64,000 nt of DNA from Bdellovibrio sp. 28-41-41 (lineage in GTDB: Bacteria; Bdellovibrionota; Bdellovibrionia; Bdellovibrionales; Bdellovibrionaceae), in contig NCGL01000007.1 in NCBI GenBank assembly GCA_002256935.1, forward strand, positions 1 to 64,000, given 5' to 3'. Under the pieces are notes generated by a model. The model ran no database searches and was not told where the DNA came from. It worked only from the letters and a program-made list of their open reading frames with translations. How positions within the stretch are numbered: position 1 is the first letter of the stretch; every line of letters starts with the position of its first letter. This document shows, piece by piece, positions 44,350 through 55,257 of the stretch. The translations under genes were made by a program, and so were the position numbers.

Positions 44350-46449
44350 ATGTCTAAAGCGAAAGGTGACGCGAAAAAAGGTCAGACTAAAAGGTTTGTT
44401 AATAACTTTAAATTAGTCTCGAATTTTGAACCGTCTGGGGATCAGCCGAAGGCTATTGAACAGTTGATGGATCATTTTAAGCGGGGACTTAAACATCAGA
44501 CTCTTTTAGGCGTTACGGGTAGCGGTAAGACCTTCACGATGGCTCATGTGATTGAGCAGTTGAATGTTCCGGCGTTAATTTTAGCACCGAATAAAACTTT
44601 AGCGGCGCAGTTGTATTCTGAATTTAGAGAAATCTTTCCCGGCAATGCTGTTGAGTATTTTGTTAGCTTTTATGATTACTACCAACCCGAAGCCTATATT
44701 CCTTCGACGGATACCTACATCGAAAAAGATTCTGCTATCAATGATCAAATCGATCGCATGCGGCATTCGGCCACGCGTTCATTATTTGATCGTCGTGATG
44801 TGATCATCGTCAGCAGTGTGTCATGTATTTATGGTTTGGGTTCACCCGAAGCCTATGAAGACATGATGGTGCACGCGATTCGTGATACTGAAGTCAGGCG
44901 GGATGATTTTATTCGTGAATTAATTCGTATCCAGTACGAACGCAACAATGTTGATTTCCATCGTGGCACCGTTCGCGTACGAGGTGATATTGTTGAATTG
45001 TTTCCGGCCTACGAAGATTCAAAAGCCATTCGAGTGGAGTTCTTTGGTGATTATATCGAGCGTATTTCTTGGTTTGATCCGTTAACGGGCGAAGTCGTCG
45101 GGGACCTGGACCAAATTGGTATTTACCCGGGCAGTCACTATGCGACGAGCGAAGACAATTTAAAACTGGCTATCAAAACGATTCAAGATGAATTGCTTGT
45201 TCGTTTGCCTGAACTGAAAACTCAAGGGAAATTTCTAGAAGCTCAGCGTTTGGAGCAGCGAACTTATTATGATATCGAAATGATCGAACATATGGGGTTT
45301 TGCCAAGGGATCGAAAACTACTCACGGCATTTAACGGGACGTGGTCCGGGCGAAGCACCTCCGACATTGATTGAATACTTTCCACCTGATTTCATCACTA
45401 TCATCGATGAATCACATATTACCGTTCCGCAGCTGGGCGCCATGTATCGCGGTGATCGTGCGCGCAAAACCACGCTTGTAGAGCATGGATTCCGCCTGCC
45501 ATCGGCTTTGGATAATCGCCCTCTGAATTTTCAAGAGTTCGAAAGCAACATGGATAAAGTCGTTTACGTTTCGGCGACACCTGCCAATTATGAATTAGAA
45601 AAAAGTGAAGGCATCATTGTTGAGCAAATCATTAGACCAACTGGCTTAATTGATCCTATCGTCGAGATTCGTCCCGTAAAATTTCAGGTGGATGATATTT
45701 TAAAAGAAATCCGCATTCGTGTAGATAAAAAAGAGCGTGTTTTAGTTACGACATTAACTAAACGATCAGCCGAGGATTTAACAGAGTTTTTTGAATCCAT
45801 GAATGTAAAAGTAAAATATCTTCACAGCGAAATTCACACGATGGAACGCAGTGAAATTATTCGTGACTTACGTTTGGGTGTCTTTGACGTTTTGATTGGT
45901 ATTAATTTATTGCGAGAAGGCTTGGATATTCCTGAAGTCAGTCTAGTCTGTATTACTGATGCGGATAAAGAAGGTTTTTTGCGTTCCGAGCGATCATTGA
46001 TTCAAACGATTGGTCGTGCGGCCCGAAATATTAACGGCCAAGTGATTCTTTATGCTGATACTATTACCGATTCTATCAAGAAAGCCATGGGAGAAACAGA
46101 TCGACGTCGTCGCATTCAGATGGAACACAATATTAAAAATGGAATTACACCCGCGTCTATTATTAAAAAAATTAGTGATGGTATTGGTGAAATGTTCGAT
46201 GGTTCACTGAACTTAAAACAGCTAAAAGAAGAATATAAACAAAAAGAGCTAACGGGAAAAAGTATCCCGCCGGAAAATTTGCAAAAAGAAATCGGCAAAC
46301 TGCGCGAGAAAATGAAGAAGCTAGCGAAGTCATTAGACTTTGAAGAAGCCGCAAAAATTCGAGACGAGATCCGTCGTCTAGAAATCATGGAGCTGAGCGC
46401 ACGCGAAGGATCGGCGAGTGGCTCAGGAGAATCGGCTGATGGCAAATAA
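44350..46449 (+). CDS. uvrB: UvrABC system protein B
   Basis: A 699-residue protein. [15 protein letters not shown] is the Walker A region, YYQPEAYIP the beta-hairpin that probes [15 protein letters not shown] the Walker B, and [14 protein letters not shown] and the C-terminal UVR helix ([21 protein letters not shown]) are present. UvrB loads at DNA lesions and recruits UvrC. It overlaps uvrC by 11 bp, an uncommon but useful nucleotide-excision operon. Confidence 0.97.
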   Translation: MSKAKGDAKKGQTKRFVNNFKLVSNFEPSGDQPKAIEQLMDHFKRGLKHQTLLGVTGSGKTFTMAHVIEQLNVPALILAPNKTLAAQLYSEFREIFPGNAVEYFVSFYDYYQPEAYIPSTDTYIEKDSAINDQIDRMRHSATRSLFDRRDVIIVSSVSCIYGLGSPEAYEDMMVHAIRDTEVRRDDFIRELIRIQYERNNVDFHRGTVRVRGDIVELFPAYEDSKAIRVEFFGDYIERISWFDPLTGEVVGDLDQIGIYPGSHYATSEDNLKLAIKTIQDELLVRLPELKTQGKFLEAQRLEQRTYYDIEMIEHMGFCQGIENYSRHLTGRGPGEAPPTLIEYFPPDFITIIDESHITVPQLGAMYRGDRARKTTLVEHGFRLPSALDNRPLNFQEFESNMDKVVYVSATPANYELEKSEGIIVEQIIRPTGLIDPIVEIRPVKFQVDDILKEIRIRVDKKERVLVTTLTKRSAEDLTEFFESMNVKVKYLHSEIHTMERSEIIRDLRLGVFDVLIGINLLREGLDIPEVSLVCITDADKEGFLRSERSLIQTIGRAARNINGQVILYADTITDSIKKAMGETDRRRRIQMEHNIKNGITPASIIKKISDGIGEMFDGSLNLKQLKEEYKQKELTGKSIPPENLQKEIGKLREKMKKLAKSLDFEEAAKIRDEIRRLEIMELSAREGSASGSGESADGK

Positions 46450-48328
46450 GCCGGGAGGTCGCTTTGATGAACTTAAAGAACTGGTGAAGGAATATCCAGT
46501 TCAGAGCGGCGTGTACTTGATGAAGAACGACGTACAGAAAATTATATACGTCGGCAAAGCTAAAAACTTGCGTAATCGCGTGCGTAGTTATTTTCAGAAT
46601 CTAGATCACAATGGTAAGACACGAGCATTGATTCAAAATATCCATAGCGTTGAATACATTCTGACGAAAACAGAAGTCGAAGCGTTTTTGCTTGAAGCCT
46701 CGTTAATCAAAAAGAATAAGCCTAAATATAATATCCGCCTGCGTGATGATAAATCCTATCCGTATATCAAACTGACTTTGGGAGATAAATTTCCACGTTT
46801 GTATTTAAGCCGCAAAGTAAAACGGGATGCTCATGTCTATTTTGGCCCTTATACCAGCGGTGCCGCCGTGTTTGGTACGATCAAATTTCTAAATCGAACA
46901 TTTAAAATTCGCGATTGTTCGGACGGAGTGTTTAATTCACGTAAACGTCCGTGTTTGACCTATCAGATCGGTCGCTGTACAGCGCCGTGTGTGAACTACG
47001 TTGATCAGCCAACCTATGCTCTGGATGTCGAAGGGGCTTTGCATCTTCTAAAAGGTCAGAATAAAAAAGTATTAAAGCATTTGTCCGAACGCATGCGCCA
47101 GCTAGCCGAAGAGGAAAAATTTGAAATGGCGGCGAAAATTCGCGATTCCATTGAATCCATCAAAGTCATCTTGCAAAAGCAAGCCGTCATTAACGAGAGT
47201 ATGGAAAAAGATCTGGATGTGTTTACTTATTATGGAGACGAGCGTGGTTGTATCGTCGAAACACTGCATTTTCGCAGTGGACGAATTATTGGCAATCGGT
47301 CGCAATTTTTGGACGTAAATCCAATCGACACACTCGAAGACGAACGCGAGTGGTTTGTTTCCTTCATCAATCAATACTACGAAGAAAATATCGTTCCCGA
47401 CGAGGTTTTGGTCGGCAGTGATTTTGGCAATGATATTAATAAACTTCTAGAGAATGTTCTAGAGTTCAGAACGGAACGCAAAGTGTCTGTTCGTTATCCA
47501 ACAGATGAAAAAGGTCGTAAACTTTTAGATATGTGTAAGCAAAATGCAATTTCACATTTCGAAAAACGGTTAACTGAAAACGAAGAAAAATTCGTCGGCC
47601 TCGATGAAATTAAAAACAAACTAGAGCTATTGACTCGTCCTCATCGCATCGAATGCTATGATATTTCTAATTTCCAAGGGACCGAGACTGTGGCGTCTCA
47701 GGTTGTTTTTGAAGATGGTCTGCCCTCGAAAGACCATTATCGTCGTTACAAAATTAAAACTGTGCAAGGGCAGAATGACTTTGCATCGATGTATGAAGTT
47801 TTATCACGGCGGTTTAAACACTCGGAGTGGGATGAACCGCAATTGATCGTCGTTGATGGTGGTAAAGGTCAGTTGGGACAAGCCGTAAAAATATTGGGAG
47901 AGCTAGGTAAACAACACATTCCTGTTGTTGGTTTAGCTAAAGCTCGCGTGAAGCGCGATTTTAAATCGCCTGAAGTAGAAGCTTCAGAAGAACGCGTATT
48001 CTTGCCAGGCCGGCAAAATCCGGTGTTTTTTAGGCAGCAGGCAGATGGTCTAAATATCTTGGTTAACATCCGTGATGAAGCCCACCGATTTGCAATTACC
48101 TTTCATCGTAAGCTACGTGAAGAGCGAACACTGTCGAGCGAGCTGGACTTTGTCGTCGGATTAGGCGAAAAGCGAAAGAAAGCTTTACTTACGCACTTTG
48201 ATTCTTTAGATGATATTAAGATAGCTAGCGCAGAAGAGATTGCTCAAATTAAAGGCTTTAATCGAATCTTGGCTGAGCGTATATTGATTCAACTAAATGA
48301 AGAAGAAGCCGTGGAGATCACCGAGTGA
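46439..48328 (+). CDS. uvrC: UvrABC system protein C
   Basis: A 629-residue protein. GVYLMKND...[10 protein letters not shown] is the GIY-YIG nuclease (first incision), RDCSD and [15 protein letters not shown] the Cys-rich region, [11 protein letters not shown] the UVR helix, and the RNase H-like second nuclease ([17 protein letters not shown]) and C-terminal HhH repeats complete it. I use ATG 46439, with AGGAG 9 bases upstream; an upstream GTG (46418) is weaker. It ends with a 4-bp overlap with the ABC-F gene. Confidence 0.96.
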   Translation: MANKPGGRFDELKELVKEYPVQSGVYLMKNDVQKIIYVGKAKNLRNRVRSYFQNLDHNGKTRALIQNIHSVEYILTKTEVEAFLLEASLIKKNKPKYNIRLRDDKSYPYIKLTLGDKFPRLYLSRKVKRDAHVYFGPYTSGAAVFGTIKFLNRTFKIRDCSDGVFNSRKRPCLTYQIGRCTAPCVNYVDQPTYALDVEGALHLLKGQNKKVLKHLSERMRQLAEEEKFEMAAKIRDSIESIKVILQKQAVINESMEKDLDVFTYYGDERGCIVETLHFRSGRIIGNRSQFLDVNPIDTLEDEREWFVSFINQYYEENIVPDEVLVGSDFGNDINKLLENVLEFRTERKVSVRYPTDEKGRKLLDMCKQNAISHFEKRLTENEEKFVGLDEIKNKLELLTRPHRIECYDISNFQGTETVASQVVFEDGLPSKDHYRRYKIKTVQGQNDFASMYEVLSRRFKHSEWDEPQLIVVDGGKGQLGQAVKILGELGKQHIPVVGLAKARVKRDFKSPEVEASEERVFLPGRQNPVFFRQQADGLNILVNIRDEAHRFAITFHRKLREERTLSSELDFVVGLGEKRKKALLTHFDSLDDIKIASAEEIAQIKGFNRILAERILIQLNEEEAVEITE

Positions 48329-50097
48329 GTTTACTAGTATCAGCCAACAAATTGAGTCATTCCTTTGGTGGTCGCACATTATTTTCTGAATTAGGCTGCG
48401 GTATTTTTGAGGGCGATAAAGTTGGTTTGATAGGCCCTAACGGTGCGGGGAAATCTACGCTATTTAAAATTCTAGCTCAAGATATCAAGCCTGATAAAGG
48501 CGACGTCGTTCACCGCAAGGGACTTAAAGTCGGATTCTTGCAACAAACAGTATCCATGGATGATTCGCAATCGTGGTTCATGCATTTACTAGAAATCGAA
48601 CCGGACTATGCGGAATTGTTACAAACACTTTCAAAACTGGAACTCAACAATTTATCTGAAGACTTGTTATTTTCTGAATGCTCAGGTGGTTTGCAAAAAC
48701 GTATTGGTATCGCAGCTGAAATTTTAAAAAAACCAGATGTTCTATTTCTAGATGAGCCTACGAATCACTTGGACGTGGATTCTATTATTTGGATTGAGGA
48801 TTTCTTAAGAGACTCCGGATTAACCTACGTACTTGTTACGCATGATCGGTTATTTTTAGAGAGAACATGCACTAAAATATTCGATTTAGATAAAAAGAAT
48901 CCAAAGTTCCTGTTAGTGACTGATGGTGACTTAGCAGAACATTTGGAAAGAAAAGAACAATTAATTGCTCAACAACGATCGACCGTTGAAAAAATGAAGA
49001 ACACGTTAACTCGTGAAACCGAGTGGCTACGTCGCGGAGCCAAAGCCCGCCAGACAAAACAGAAATACAGAATTCAAAATCACGCCGTTATCAAGAGCGA
49101 GTTCGAGAACTTAAAACAAAAAGTCTCTAACAAAAGCTTTGATTTTGATTTCGGCGATAAACGCACACCTAAGAAATTATTAGAAATTAAAAATCTAGAT
49201 TTCTCTTATGAAAATAGAAATATTTTTACCGATTTGAATTTGCTTATTTCTGGCACTACCAGACTGGGGATTTTAGGACGTAATGGATCGGGGAAAAGTA
49301 CCTTATTGAAACTGATCTTGGATCAATTAGCTCCCGACAAGGGCACCGTGCAACTTACTGACGGAGTTAAGGTTTCATACTTTGAGCAAACGAAACAAAC
49401 TCTGGATGTTAAAGCTTCGGTTTTAAAAAATATTTGCCCGCAAGGTGACTATGTGAAATACCAGGGCGAACATTTGTATGCTAAATCGTACCTGGAACGA
49501 TTTGGTTTTAATTACGATCAAATGGATTTGCCTGTCGAAAAATTATCAGGCGGCGAGAAAAGTCGCATTCGTATTGCGCAGCTAATGCTTGAAGAAAGTC
49601 AGTTGTTGCTATTGGATGAGCCTACGAATGATTTAGATTTTGAGTCTTTGGAGTCATTGCAGAAAGCTTTGGCTGATTTTCCGGGTGGAATTATTTTAGT
49701 TACCCATGATCGTTATTTTATGGACGTCAGTTGCAATCAAATTATGTATATGGATCCGCCAGAGCCGATTCAGTTATTCAGCGATTACTTCCAGTGGGAA
49801 GATTACTACGCCCGCGCGAATCTATTAAAAGAACAAGAAAAATTGTCAGCGAAAAAAGACAAGAAGGCAGCTGTAAAAAAAGGGTTAAATTTTAACGAAA
49901 CTCGTGAGTTTGAAGGTGTTGAAAAGGAGATCGCGCAACTAGAGGAAAAGTTAGAGAAATTGAAAAATGAGTCTCAGCAAGAGACAACGCTGGCCGATTC
50001 AAAACGCACTTATGAGATCTTTGTCGAGATGGACCAGACCTCTAAAAAGATCGATACTTTGTTTACACGCTGGCAAGAGCTAGACCTCAAAAAATAG
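48325..50097 (+). CDS. ABC-F-family ATPase (Uup-like)
   Basis: A 590-residue protein with two ABC ATPase domains and no membrane part. Walker A: GPNGAGKST and GRNGSGKST; signature motifs SGGLQKR and SGGEKSR; Walker B FLDEPTNHLDVD and LLDEPTNDLDFE. The C-terminal tail is a coiled coil (EIAQLEEKLEKLKNE). This layout fits Uup/ABC-F translation or DNA-structure factors. It starts at GTG, overlapping uvrC by 4 bp, so it is part of the repair operon; Uup affects transposon excision in E. coli, which fits the context. Confidence 0.88.
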   Translation: MSLLVSANKLSHSFGGRTLFSELGCGIFEGDKVGLIGPNGAGKSTLFKILAQDIKPDKGDVVHRKGLKVGFLQQTVSMDDSQSWFMHLLEIEPDYAELLQTLSKLELNNLSEDLLFSECSGGLQKRIGIAAEILKKPDVLFLDEPTNHLDVDSIIWIEDFLRDSGLTYVLVTHDRLFLERTCTKIFDLDKKNPKFLLVTDGDLAEHLERKEQLIAQQRSTVEKMKNTLTRETEWLRRGAKARQTKQKYRIQNHAVIKSEFENLKQKVSNKSFDFDFGDKRTPKKLLEIKNLDFSYENRNIFTDLNLLISGTTRLGILGRNGSGKSTLLKLILDQLAPDKGTVQLTDGVKVSYFEQTKQTLDVKASVLKNICPQGDYVKYQGEHLYAKSYLERFGFNYDQMDLPVEKLSGGEKSRIRIAQLMLEESQLLLLDEPTNDLDFESLESLQKALADFPGGIILVTHDRYFMDVSCNQIMYMDPPEPIQLFSDYFQWEDYYARANLLKEQEKLSAKKDKKAAVKKGLNFNETREFEGVEKEIAQLEEKLEKLKNESQQETTLADSKRTYEIFVEMDQTSKKIDTLFTRWQELDLKK

Positions 50098-50136
50098 AGA
50101 TTTTAGTATTTTTTTTAAATAGCCGAAGAACTCAAT

Positions 50137-51225
50137 ATGATACAAGGTGATTATTTTGATCAATTGATGTCCGCTTTAAACCAATCCGCCATAGTCAGTA
50201 TTACAGATACAAAAGGTAAGATCGTTTTTGCCAATGAAAACTTTTGCTCCCTCTCGGGCTATTCGTTGCCTGAACTGTTAGGTAAAGATCACCGTATGCT
50301 TAGTAGCTCCTATCATAAACCTGATTTCTTCCAAAACATGTGGGAAACTCTAAAAAAGGGTCAAGTGTGGACGGGTGAAATTCTAAACCGTCGCAAAAAT
50401 GGCGAGTACTGTTGGGTTCAATCGACCATCTCTGCCATCGTAAATGAAAAAAATGAAGTCGTGAATTACGTCGCCATTCGTTTTGATATTACACAAATGA
50501 AGCAGACTCAGCTGTTGCTTGCCGAATCGAGCCGACTAGCCTCATTAGGTGAAATGGCTAGTGGTATTGCACATGAAATAAATAATCCACTGACCATTAT
50601 TTTGGGTCGATTGACGATTGCGCAGAAAAAACTAGAGCGCAATGATCCACCGGCTATCGTTACCAAAGAATTACAAACTATTGAGCGCACTGTGTTTAGA
50701 ATTTCAAATATTATTAACGGTCTGAAAAAATTAGCTCGCGAAGGTAGTTTTGATCCGACGGAAGAGTTTGACATGGTTCAATTGGTTAACGAATCTCACG
50801 ATTTGTACGCCCAGAAATTAACAGCCTCCGAAGTTAAATTTAGTTTTGATCAAACTGAGCCTATATATGTAAACGCCAAGCCTTTGCAAATTTCACAGGT
50901 CATATTAAATTTGGTAAATAATAGCATTGACGCCATCGAATCGCTTCCTGAACGGTGGATTAATATTGAAGTTACCAAACAGGGTGATCGTTGTTTAATC
51001 AGTGTGATTGATTCTGGAACTGGAATTCCAGCTGCGATCGCATCTAAAGTCATGAATCCATTTTTTACGACAAAAGATCCCGGCAAAGGAACAGGACTAG
51101 GATTGAGTTTATCTAAAAAAATGGTCGAGGATTCAAACGGGCGGTTCTTCTATGACGCCACGAAAAAAAATACGACGTTCACTATTGATCTTGAGTTAGG
51201 TCAAGCCAAAGACAAAGTCGCCTAA
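50137..51225 (+). CDS. PAS-domain sensor histidine kinase
   Basis: A 362-residue cytoplasmic kinase. A PAS/PAC pair fills residues about 10-120 (FANENFCSLSGYSLPELLGK, NRRKNGEYCWVQ). His146 in SGIAHEINNPL is the phospho-acceptor, and the ATPase has NLVNNSIDA, DSGTGIP and GKGTGLGLSL. No receiver or response-regulator gene is adjacent. It follows the ABC-F gene by 39 bp. Confidence 0.88.
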   Translation: MIQGDYFDQLMSALNQSAIVSITDTKGKIVFANENFCSLSGYSLPELLGKDHRMLSSSYHKPDFFQNMWETLKKGQVWTGEILNRRKNGEYCWVQSTISAIVNEKNEVVNYVAIRFDITQMKQTQLLLAESSRLASLGEMASGIAHEINNPLTIILGRLTIAQKKLERNDPPAIVTKELQTIERTVFRISNIINGLKKLAREGSFDPTEEFDMVQLVNESHDLYAQKLTASEVKFSFDQTEPIYVNAKPLQISQVILNLVNNSIDAIESLPERWINIEVTKQGDRCLISVIDSGTGIPAAIASKVMNPFFTTKDPGKGTGLGLSLSKKMVEDSNGRFFYDATKKNTTFTIDLELGQAKDKVA

Positions 51226-51269
51226 AACTTATCTTGATTTTACCGTGGGCATTCTATCATGCTGTAAGA

Positions 51270-51663
51270 ATGAAAAAACAAATTTTATTTATGTTGATGA
51301 TTGGAGTCAGTGCAATGTCAGCCCCTAAAGAGTATGCCAAAGCGAAGGTCGGCTTTAGTGATTTTAAGAATCTCGTAAGTAACGTAGAGGATCATAGAAC
51401 CAAGCGCCTGGTTGATCTGGATACATTTCTTAAAATGAGCAAACAACCAAATACGATAATTTTGGATTCTAGATCAACGTTTCGATTTGATCGCATTCAT
51501 CCAAATGGTAGCGCAAGAAAAGCCTATAATGTTGGCTCTTAACATACCTACCTATATAAATTTGTTCGGTTATGGTTATCGCGATATTTATGAATTAGAT
51601 GAACTAGTTGAAGTAAAAGACCCACGAATCAAGTTTGAAGGTAGCATCGTAGGTCGAAAATAA
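51270..51663 (+). pseudogene. rhodanese-like protein, broken by deletion and frameshift
   Basis: The first part (from ATG 51270) has a signal-peptide-like start (MKKQILFMLMIGVSAMSA) and the rhodanese segment TIILDSRSTFRFDRIHPNG, then runs off to a stop at 51542. The next frame, from about 51500 to the stop at 51663, continues as LALNIPTYINLFGYGYRDIYELDELVEV, the normal C-terminal part. The central part that should hold the catalytic cysteine loop is missing. The junction lies near 51505-51520. It looks like an internal deletion that also shifted the frame; the gene is probably dead. Confidence 0.7.
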
Positions 51664-51680
51664 TATTGAGTCCGTTTTAG

Positions 51681-51705
51681 TAGTTTGAGATTCAATTTCA
51701 AACTA
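51681..51705. terminator. candidate hairpin at the end of the SGNH lipoprotein gene
   Basis: TAGTTTGA (51681-51688) pairs with TCAAACTA (51698-51705) across 9 bases and overlaps the lipoprotein stop codon. It lies between convergent genes. No U-tract follows. Confidence 0.35.
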
Positions 51706-52578
51706 TGGCTTTACCGTTAGCCATTTTTTCAAATAATGAGATACCGTGTGATCCGCTAAGTAGCCGTAGGCAGTGCGGCTTAAATGGAATGCATCGACGA
51801 TCTCAATTCCAGCCATGTCTAATTTTAATAGGGCCGAAGGATCAGATTGTAGGCTGGGAACGCCGCCATGTTCAATGGGATCTGAGGGAGAAGAGATATC
51901 TTCAGGTGGCGCTGATGTCAGTTTCTGCAGTCCCATTCCTGGGTTACCAAAATAGTAGTGCATTAATCCATAATGGTGGATGTAAAAAGAACTTTTTTGA
52001 TCAACACCTTTAGAAACTACTTCAGAATATCTAAGAATCGCAGAATTTAACTCTAGAGGTGTTGGTTGCCCCATATTCTCAAAAGCCTCTTTATATTCGG
52101 CGATCGGGTGATTGGGGATAAAACGGGGATAGTCATACCCCGACAGAATAATTTTTATGTCGGGCCTTAACTGATGATAGTGTTGAACAACATCAGCAAC
52201 ATTTGCAGTGATGGTATTAAACAATTTGCTTTCATCGGCAGGGCTTAATTTATTATTCCACAAACTTAAAAAATCATTTCCTCCAAGGCTAAGATAAAGT
52301 ACTTTTACGGTCGGGTCCTCGAGCGCTACTTTGGTGGCCTTGTGAAAAGATGAATCGAACCAGTCTTCCGCATGCATGCCAGTTCTGGTCGTAAGTGGGC
52401 AGGTAGCATTTACAGAGGTGTCTAAAACACCTTCTTTTTCGAGGGATTTATCTAAGCTTTTATAGACGCAGATAAATGTAGCCCAGCTATCACCGGCAAC
52501 AACAACTGTTTGTTGGTTTTGTTTGCACGATAAAGCAAATACGCATAAAACTATTAAAAATAAATTTTTAAGTTTCAT
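51703..52578 (-). CDS. SGNH-hydrolase-like lipoprotein
   Basis: A 291-residue protein. The lipobox A-L-S-C gives a lipoprotein signal. AGDSWATF carries the block I Ser, SLGGNDFL block III Asn, and DAFHLSRTAYGYLADH the Asp/His pair. It starts 2 bp after the FHA-protease gene, so the two form an operon. As a lipid-anchored SGNH protein it may act on lipids or polysaccharides in the envelope. Confidence 0.75.
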   Translation of the reverse strand: MKLKNLFLIVLCVFALSCKQNQQTVVVAGDSWATFICVYKSLDKSLEKEGVLDTSVNATCPLTTRTGMHAEDWFDSSFHKATKVALEDPTVKVLYLSLGGNDFLSLWNNKLSPADESKLFNTITANVADVVQHYHQLRPDIKIILSGYDYPRFIPNHPIAEYKEAFENMGQPTPLELNSAILRYSEVVSKGVDQKSSFYIHHYGLMHYYFGNPGMGLQKLTSAPPEDISSPSDPIEHGGVPSLQSDPSALLKLDMAGIEIVDAFHLSRTAYGYLADHTVSHYLKKWLTVKP

Positions 52579-52580
52579 AT

Positions 52581-55217
52581 TTAGTCTGCTTTAAATGTTC
52601 TAAACTCAAATTCTGTTTTATATAAATCAGTTTTTTCTGTGTCTTTGAAAAGCGTTTGGCACGTGCCGTAAGCTTGTTTTTTCCATTCCTTTTCATCTGA
52701 CCCTAAATCTTTCTTCCAAATGGCTTCTTTTTGTTTTTCCGCGCGAGATCTTGGGTTTTTTTGTAGTCCCGGGGAATTCATATCGGATGCAAGTCCTCGG
52801 AACGATTTTTGAATATTTTGATCTTTGTATAACATCGCATTGTATTTGAGTTCTTCGAACTGAATTCCGGCAGTACACAACTCATATTTGTAATCGTTTT
52901 TGTCTTTTTCTTTTCTAACGAACTGAACGCCGAAACCGCTCCATACGCCGCGTCCTAAGGTGGCATTGAATGCTACACCCGGAATAAAACGGAGCCCAAC
53001 AATCGAGTCTTTTTTTCCTAAGTTGAGTGAGTAGTCAAAGTTCTTTAAATTCACCATTAAGTTATTAGTGGAGTTCGTCGTAACTTCAAATCCTTTTAAG
53101 TAGGTCGAATCGGAAATATATTGGGTTAGATCTGCGGAAGATATAGTCGGCAGGGTGAAGAAGTCCATCATCGCGTACTTTTCATTTAATTCGAAATTTA
53201 CGAAATTCTTAACAAGTTCTTCTTTCATTCGATCTACGGAGCCTTCTTGAAACGTGCTTAGACAATGAGTCGCCGTAATTGTGTTCATGCAAAATAGTTC
53301 GATGTAGAAAGAATCATAGAAATCAGCAACGTAGTATTCCCAGTTGCGATTGTTTTGATCTTTGTACGTTTTTACTTTTCTAATACCAGACGGAAAGTCC
53401 TTAACTTTGAAATCGGCTTTAGCTTTCGGACGCAAGAAAGGGAAGAAGCGTAATGATACGATAGCGCCTTCTGGTCCAATAAATACATCTTTCATCGTCT
53501 TTAACGTATTTTCTTCGCGTTTTTTCATATCTTTTTCAGGAGCGTTGTACACAATTGAAAAATCAGGGCTCGCGATAAAATATCTTGAGATGTCGATGGA
53601 TTCTTTGGAATCTTTGACAGAAGAATATACTTGGTAGTTTTGCTCTTTAGGAACTTGAAATCGTTCTTCGATCAGCATTCCTTTGGTCGCCATGTAACCT
53701 TCGTTGTAAAGGTACGTGCGTTCTTTCTTCCAATCATTCAACGTCATTTCATAACCAATTTGCCCACTGGTTCCGACTAGGCCCACGGATTTTGGGATCA
53801 AGGTGTTGTTGACTGATTTAAACAAAACATAGGGATCACTGGTCGTAGAAGGGATGATATACGGTAAGCTTTTTGTTGCTTGGGTTTCCCAGTCTGTGCC
53901 TGGTAAATCTTCTTTTCGAATCATTTGGCTGACAGACAGAACTTTTTCTTTGGCAACTTCATGAAATTTTTGGAAATACATTTCATGAGACTGATCAAAA
54001 TTGAATGGCACCTGAATTTTAACATTAAATTTGTTTAAAACTTCAAGGAGGTGAGGTTTGTTGTCGAGTTTTTCAATTAATGGCAATCGGAACGATTTAG
54101 AAAGATAGTATTCGATACCACCAAAATTTAAATCGGAAGTTTTTGAATCAAATACGATTTCTTTAGGATCACGATTTAGAACGAAATTATTGAAACCGTT
54201 ACGCAAATCTTGGTACGAAATACCGATGTTGTAATTCTCGGCCATGTTTTTTCTTGAAACCAAGGCAACGACTTCGCCTTTTTCGTTGAGTAAAGGACCA
54301 CCGCTGTTACCTGGGCTAGCTGCTGCCGAAAAGCGAATGTATTTAACATTAGGGTCATTTGGATCTTCCGTTTCACCCGAGATAATACCTTCACGAATAG
54401 CTAAGCCTTCACCAGCCACGTTTCCGATCGTAAATACCTTTTGTCCCACTTCAATTTTTTCGGTGAAGCGGAAAAATGGATTGTCGTTGAATCCTTCGAC
54501 CTCTAGGAACATATAATCTTTTGTGAAATCGAAACCTAAAACTCGTTTAGGAATGATTTCACGGTTATCAAATGTTTTTAAGATAAAGTCTTTTTCGATA
54601 GACAGTCCGGGAGGCGGGCTGACACAGTGGTGAGCCGTAAGTAGAATATTTTTTTCAACCAAAAATCCTGTGCAAAAGCCAACGGTTTCTTTGAAATCTT
54701 CTTCTTTTAAGTCCGCTTCTTTTTTAATTTTTTCCAATAATTCTTTTTTAACTTTTAATTCGAATTTTAAAATTTTGTTTTCTGAAAATCCCATGAGTGA
54801 TTTGGAATCAAATTTATTTTGATAGTAGTACGAAAAGTATGTAGAGATCGCAACCACGACAAAAATGGCAGCTGTATAGCTAGCGGCCTTAGTGTAGCTA
54901 TAATTTTTAGCGACGGGTTTTTCTTCAAGAACGTGGGTCTTTTCGCTAGATAAGAATGTATCTAAGAAAATTGAAAGGCCATTCTTCATGTCGACACTGA
55001 CTGAATCTGTTAATGTGGTAACTGAGTTTTTTAAACCGACTTCGTTTCGAAAATGCCAACGACCTTCTTCGAAATATAAAACCCCTTGGAAGCGGGACAC
55101 TGTAGGAACAGGAAGTTGCACGTCGCAGTTAATTCCTCGGCCAACAGTGTAGGATTTGTTGATATGAGGTTCAAGAGTGCCAACGATTTGGTTTTTATGT
55201 CGGAAATAGATCTTCAT
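52581..55217 (-). CDS. transmembrane FHA-domain/trypsin-like serine protease
   Basis: An 878-residue protein. Residues about 1-95 form an FHA domain (SYTVGRGINCDVQLP...VSRFQG: the RG, S and N-type core). A transmembrane helix lies near 112-132. Residues about 170-340 form a trypsin-like domain with catalytic His197 in LTAHHC, Asp234 and Ser305 in SPGNSGGP. The remaining 500 residues are unassigned. The FHA domain would be cytoplasmic and the protease periplasmic, so a phosphothreonine signal could be linked to proteolysis. It is co-transcribed with the SGNH lipoprotein. Confidence 0.82.
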   Translation of the reverse strand: MKIYFRHKNQIVGTLEPHINKSYTVGRGINCDVQLPVPTVSRFQGVLYFEEGRWHFRNEVGLKNSVTTLTDSVSVDMKNGLSIFLDTFLSSEKTHVLEEKPVAKNYSYTKAASYTAAIFVVVAISTYFSYYYQNKFDSKSLMGFSENKILKFELKVKKELLEKIKKEADLKEEDFKETVGFCTGFLVEKNILLTAHHCVSPPPGLSIEKDFILKTFDNREIIPKRVLGFDFTKDYMFLEVEGFNDNPFFRFTEKIEVGQKVFTIGNVAGEGLAIREGIISGETEDPNDPNVKYIRFSAAASPGNSGGPLLNEKGEVVALVSRKNMAENYNIGISYQDLRNGFNNFVLNRDPKEIVFDSKTSDLNFGGIEYYLSKSFRLPLIEKLDNKPHLLEVLNKFNVKIQVPFNFDQSHEMYFQKFHEVAKEKVLSVSQMIRKEDLPGTDWETQATKSLPYIIPSTTSDPYVLFKSVNNTLIPKSVGLVGTSGQIGYEMTLNDWKKERTYLYNEGYMATKGMLIEERFQVPKEQNYQVYSSVKDSKESIDISRYFIASPDFSIVYNAPEKDMKKREENTLKTMKDVFIGPEGAIVSLRFFPFLRPKAKADFKVKDFPSGIRKVKTYKDQNNRNWEYYVADFYDSFYIELFCMNTITATHCLSTFQEGSVDRMKEELVKNFVNFELNEKYAMMDFFTLPTISSADLTQYISDSTYLKGFEVTTNSTNNLMVNLKNFDYSLNLGKKDSIVGLRFIPGVAFNATLGRGVWSGFGVQFVRKEKDKNDYKYELCTAGIQFEELKYNAMLYKDQNIQKSFRGLASDMNSPGLQKNPRSRAEKQKEAIWKKDLGSDEKEWKKQAYGTCQTLFKDTEKTDLYKTEFEFRTFKAD

Positions 55218-55257
55218 TTAGTCTCCAAAGCTATGAAAACCTATCGGCCGTCGCGGG

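Noticed and set aside
46116..46445. Serine-rich minus-strand frame under the 3' end of uvrB
   Set aside because: Shadow of the uvrB C-terminus; composition mirrors lysine/glutamate codons.
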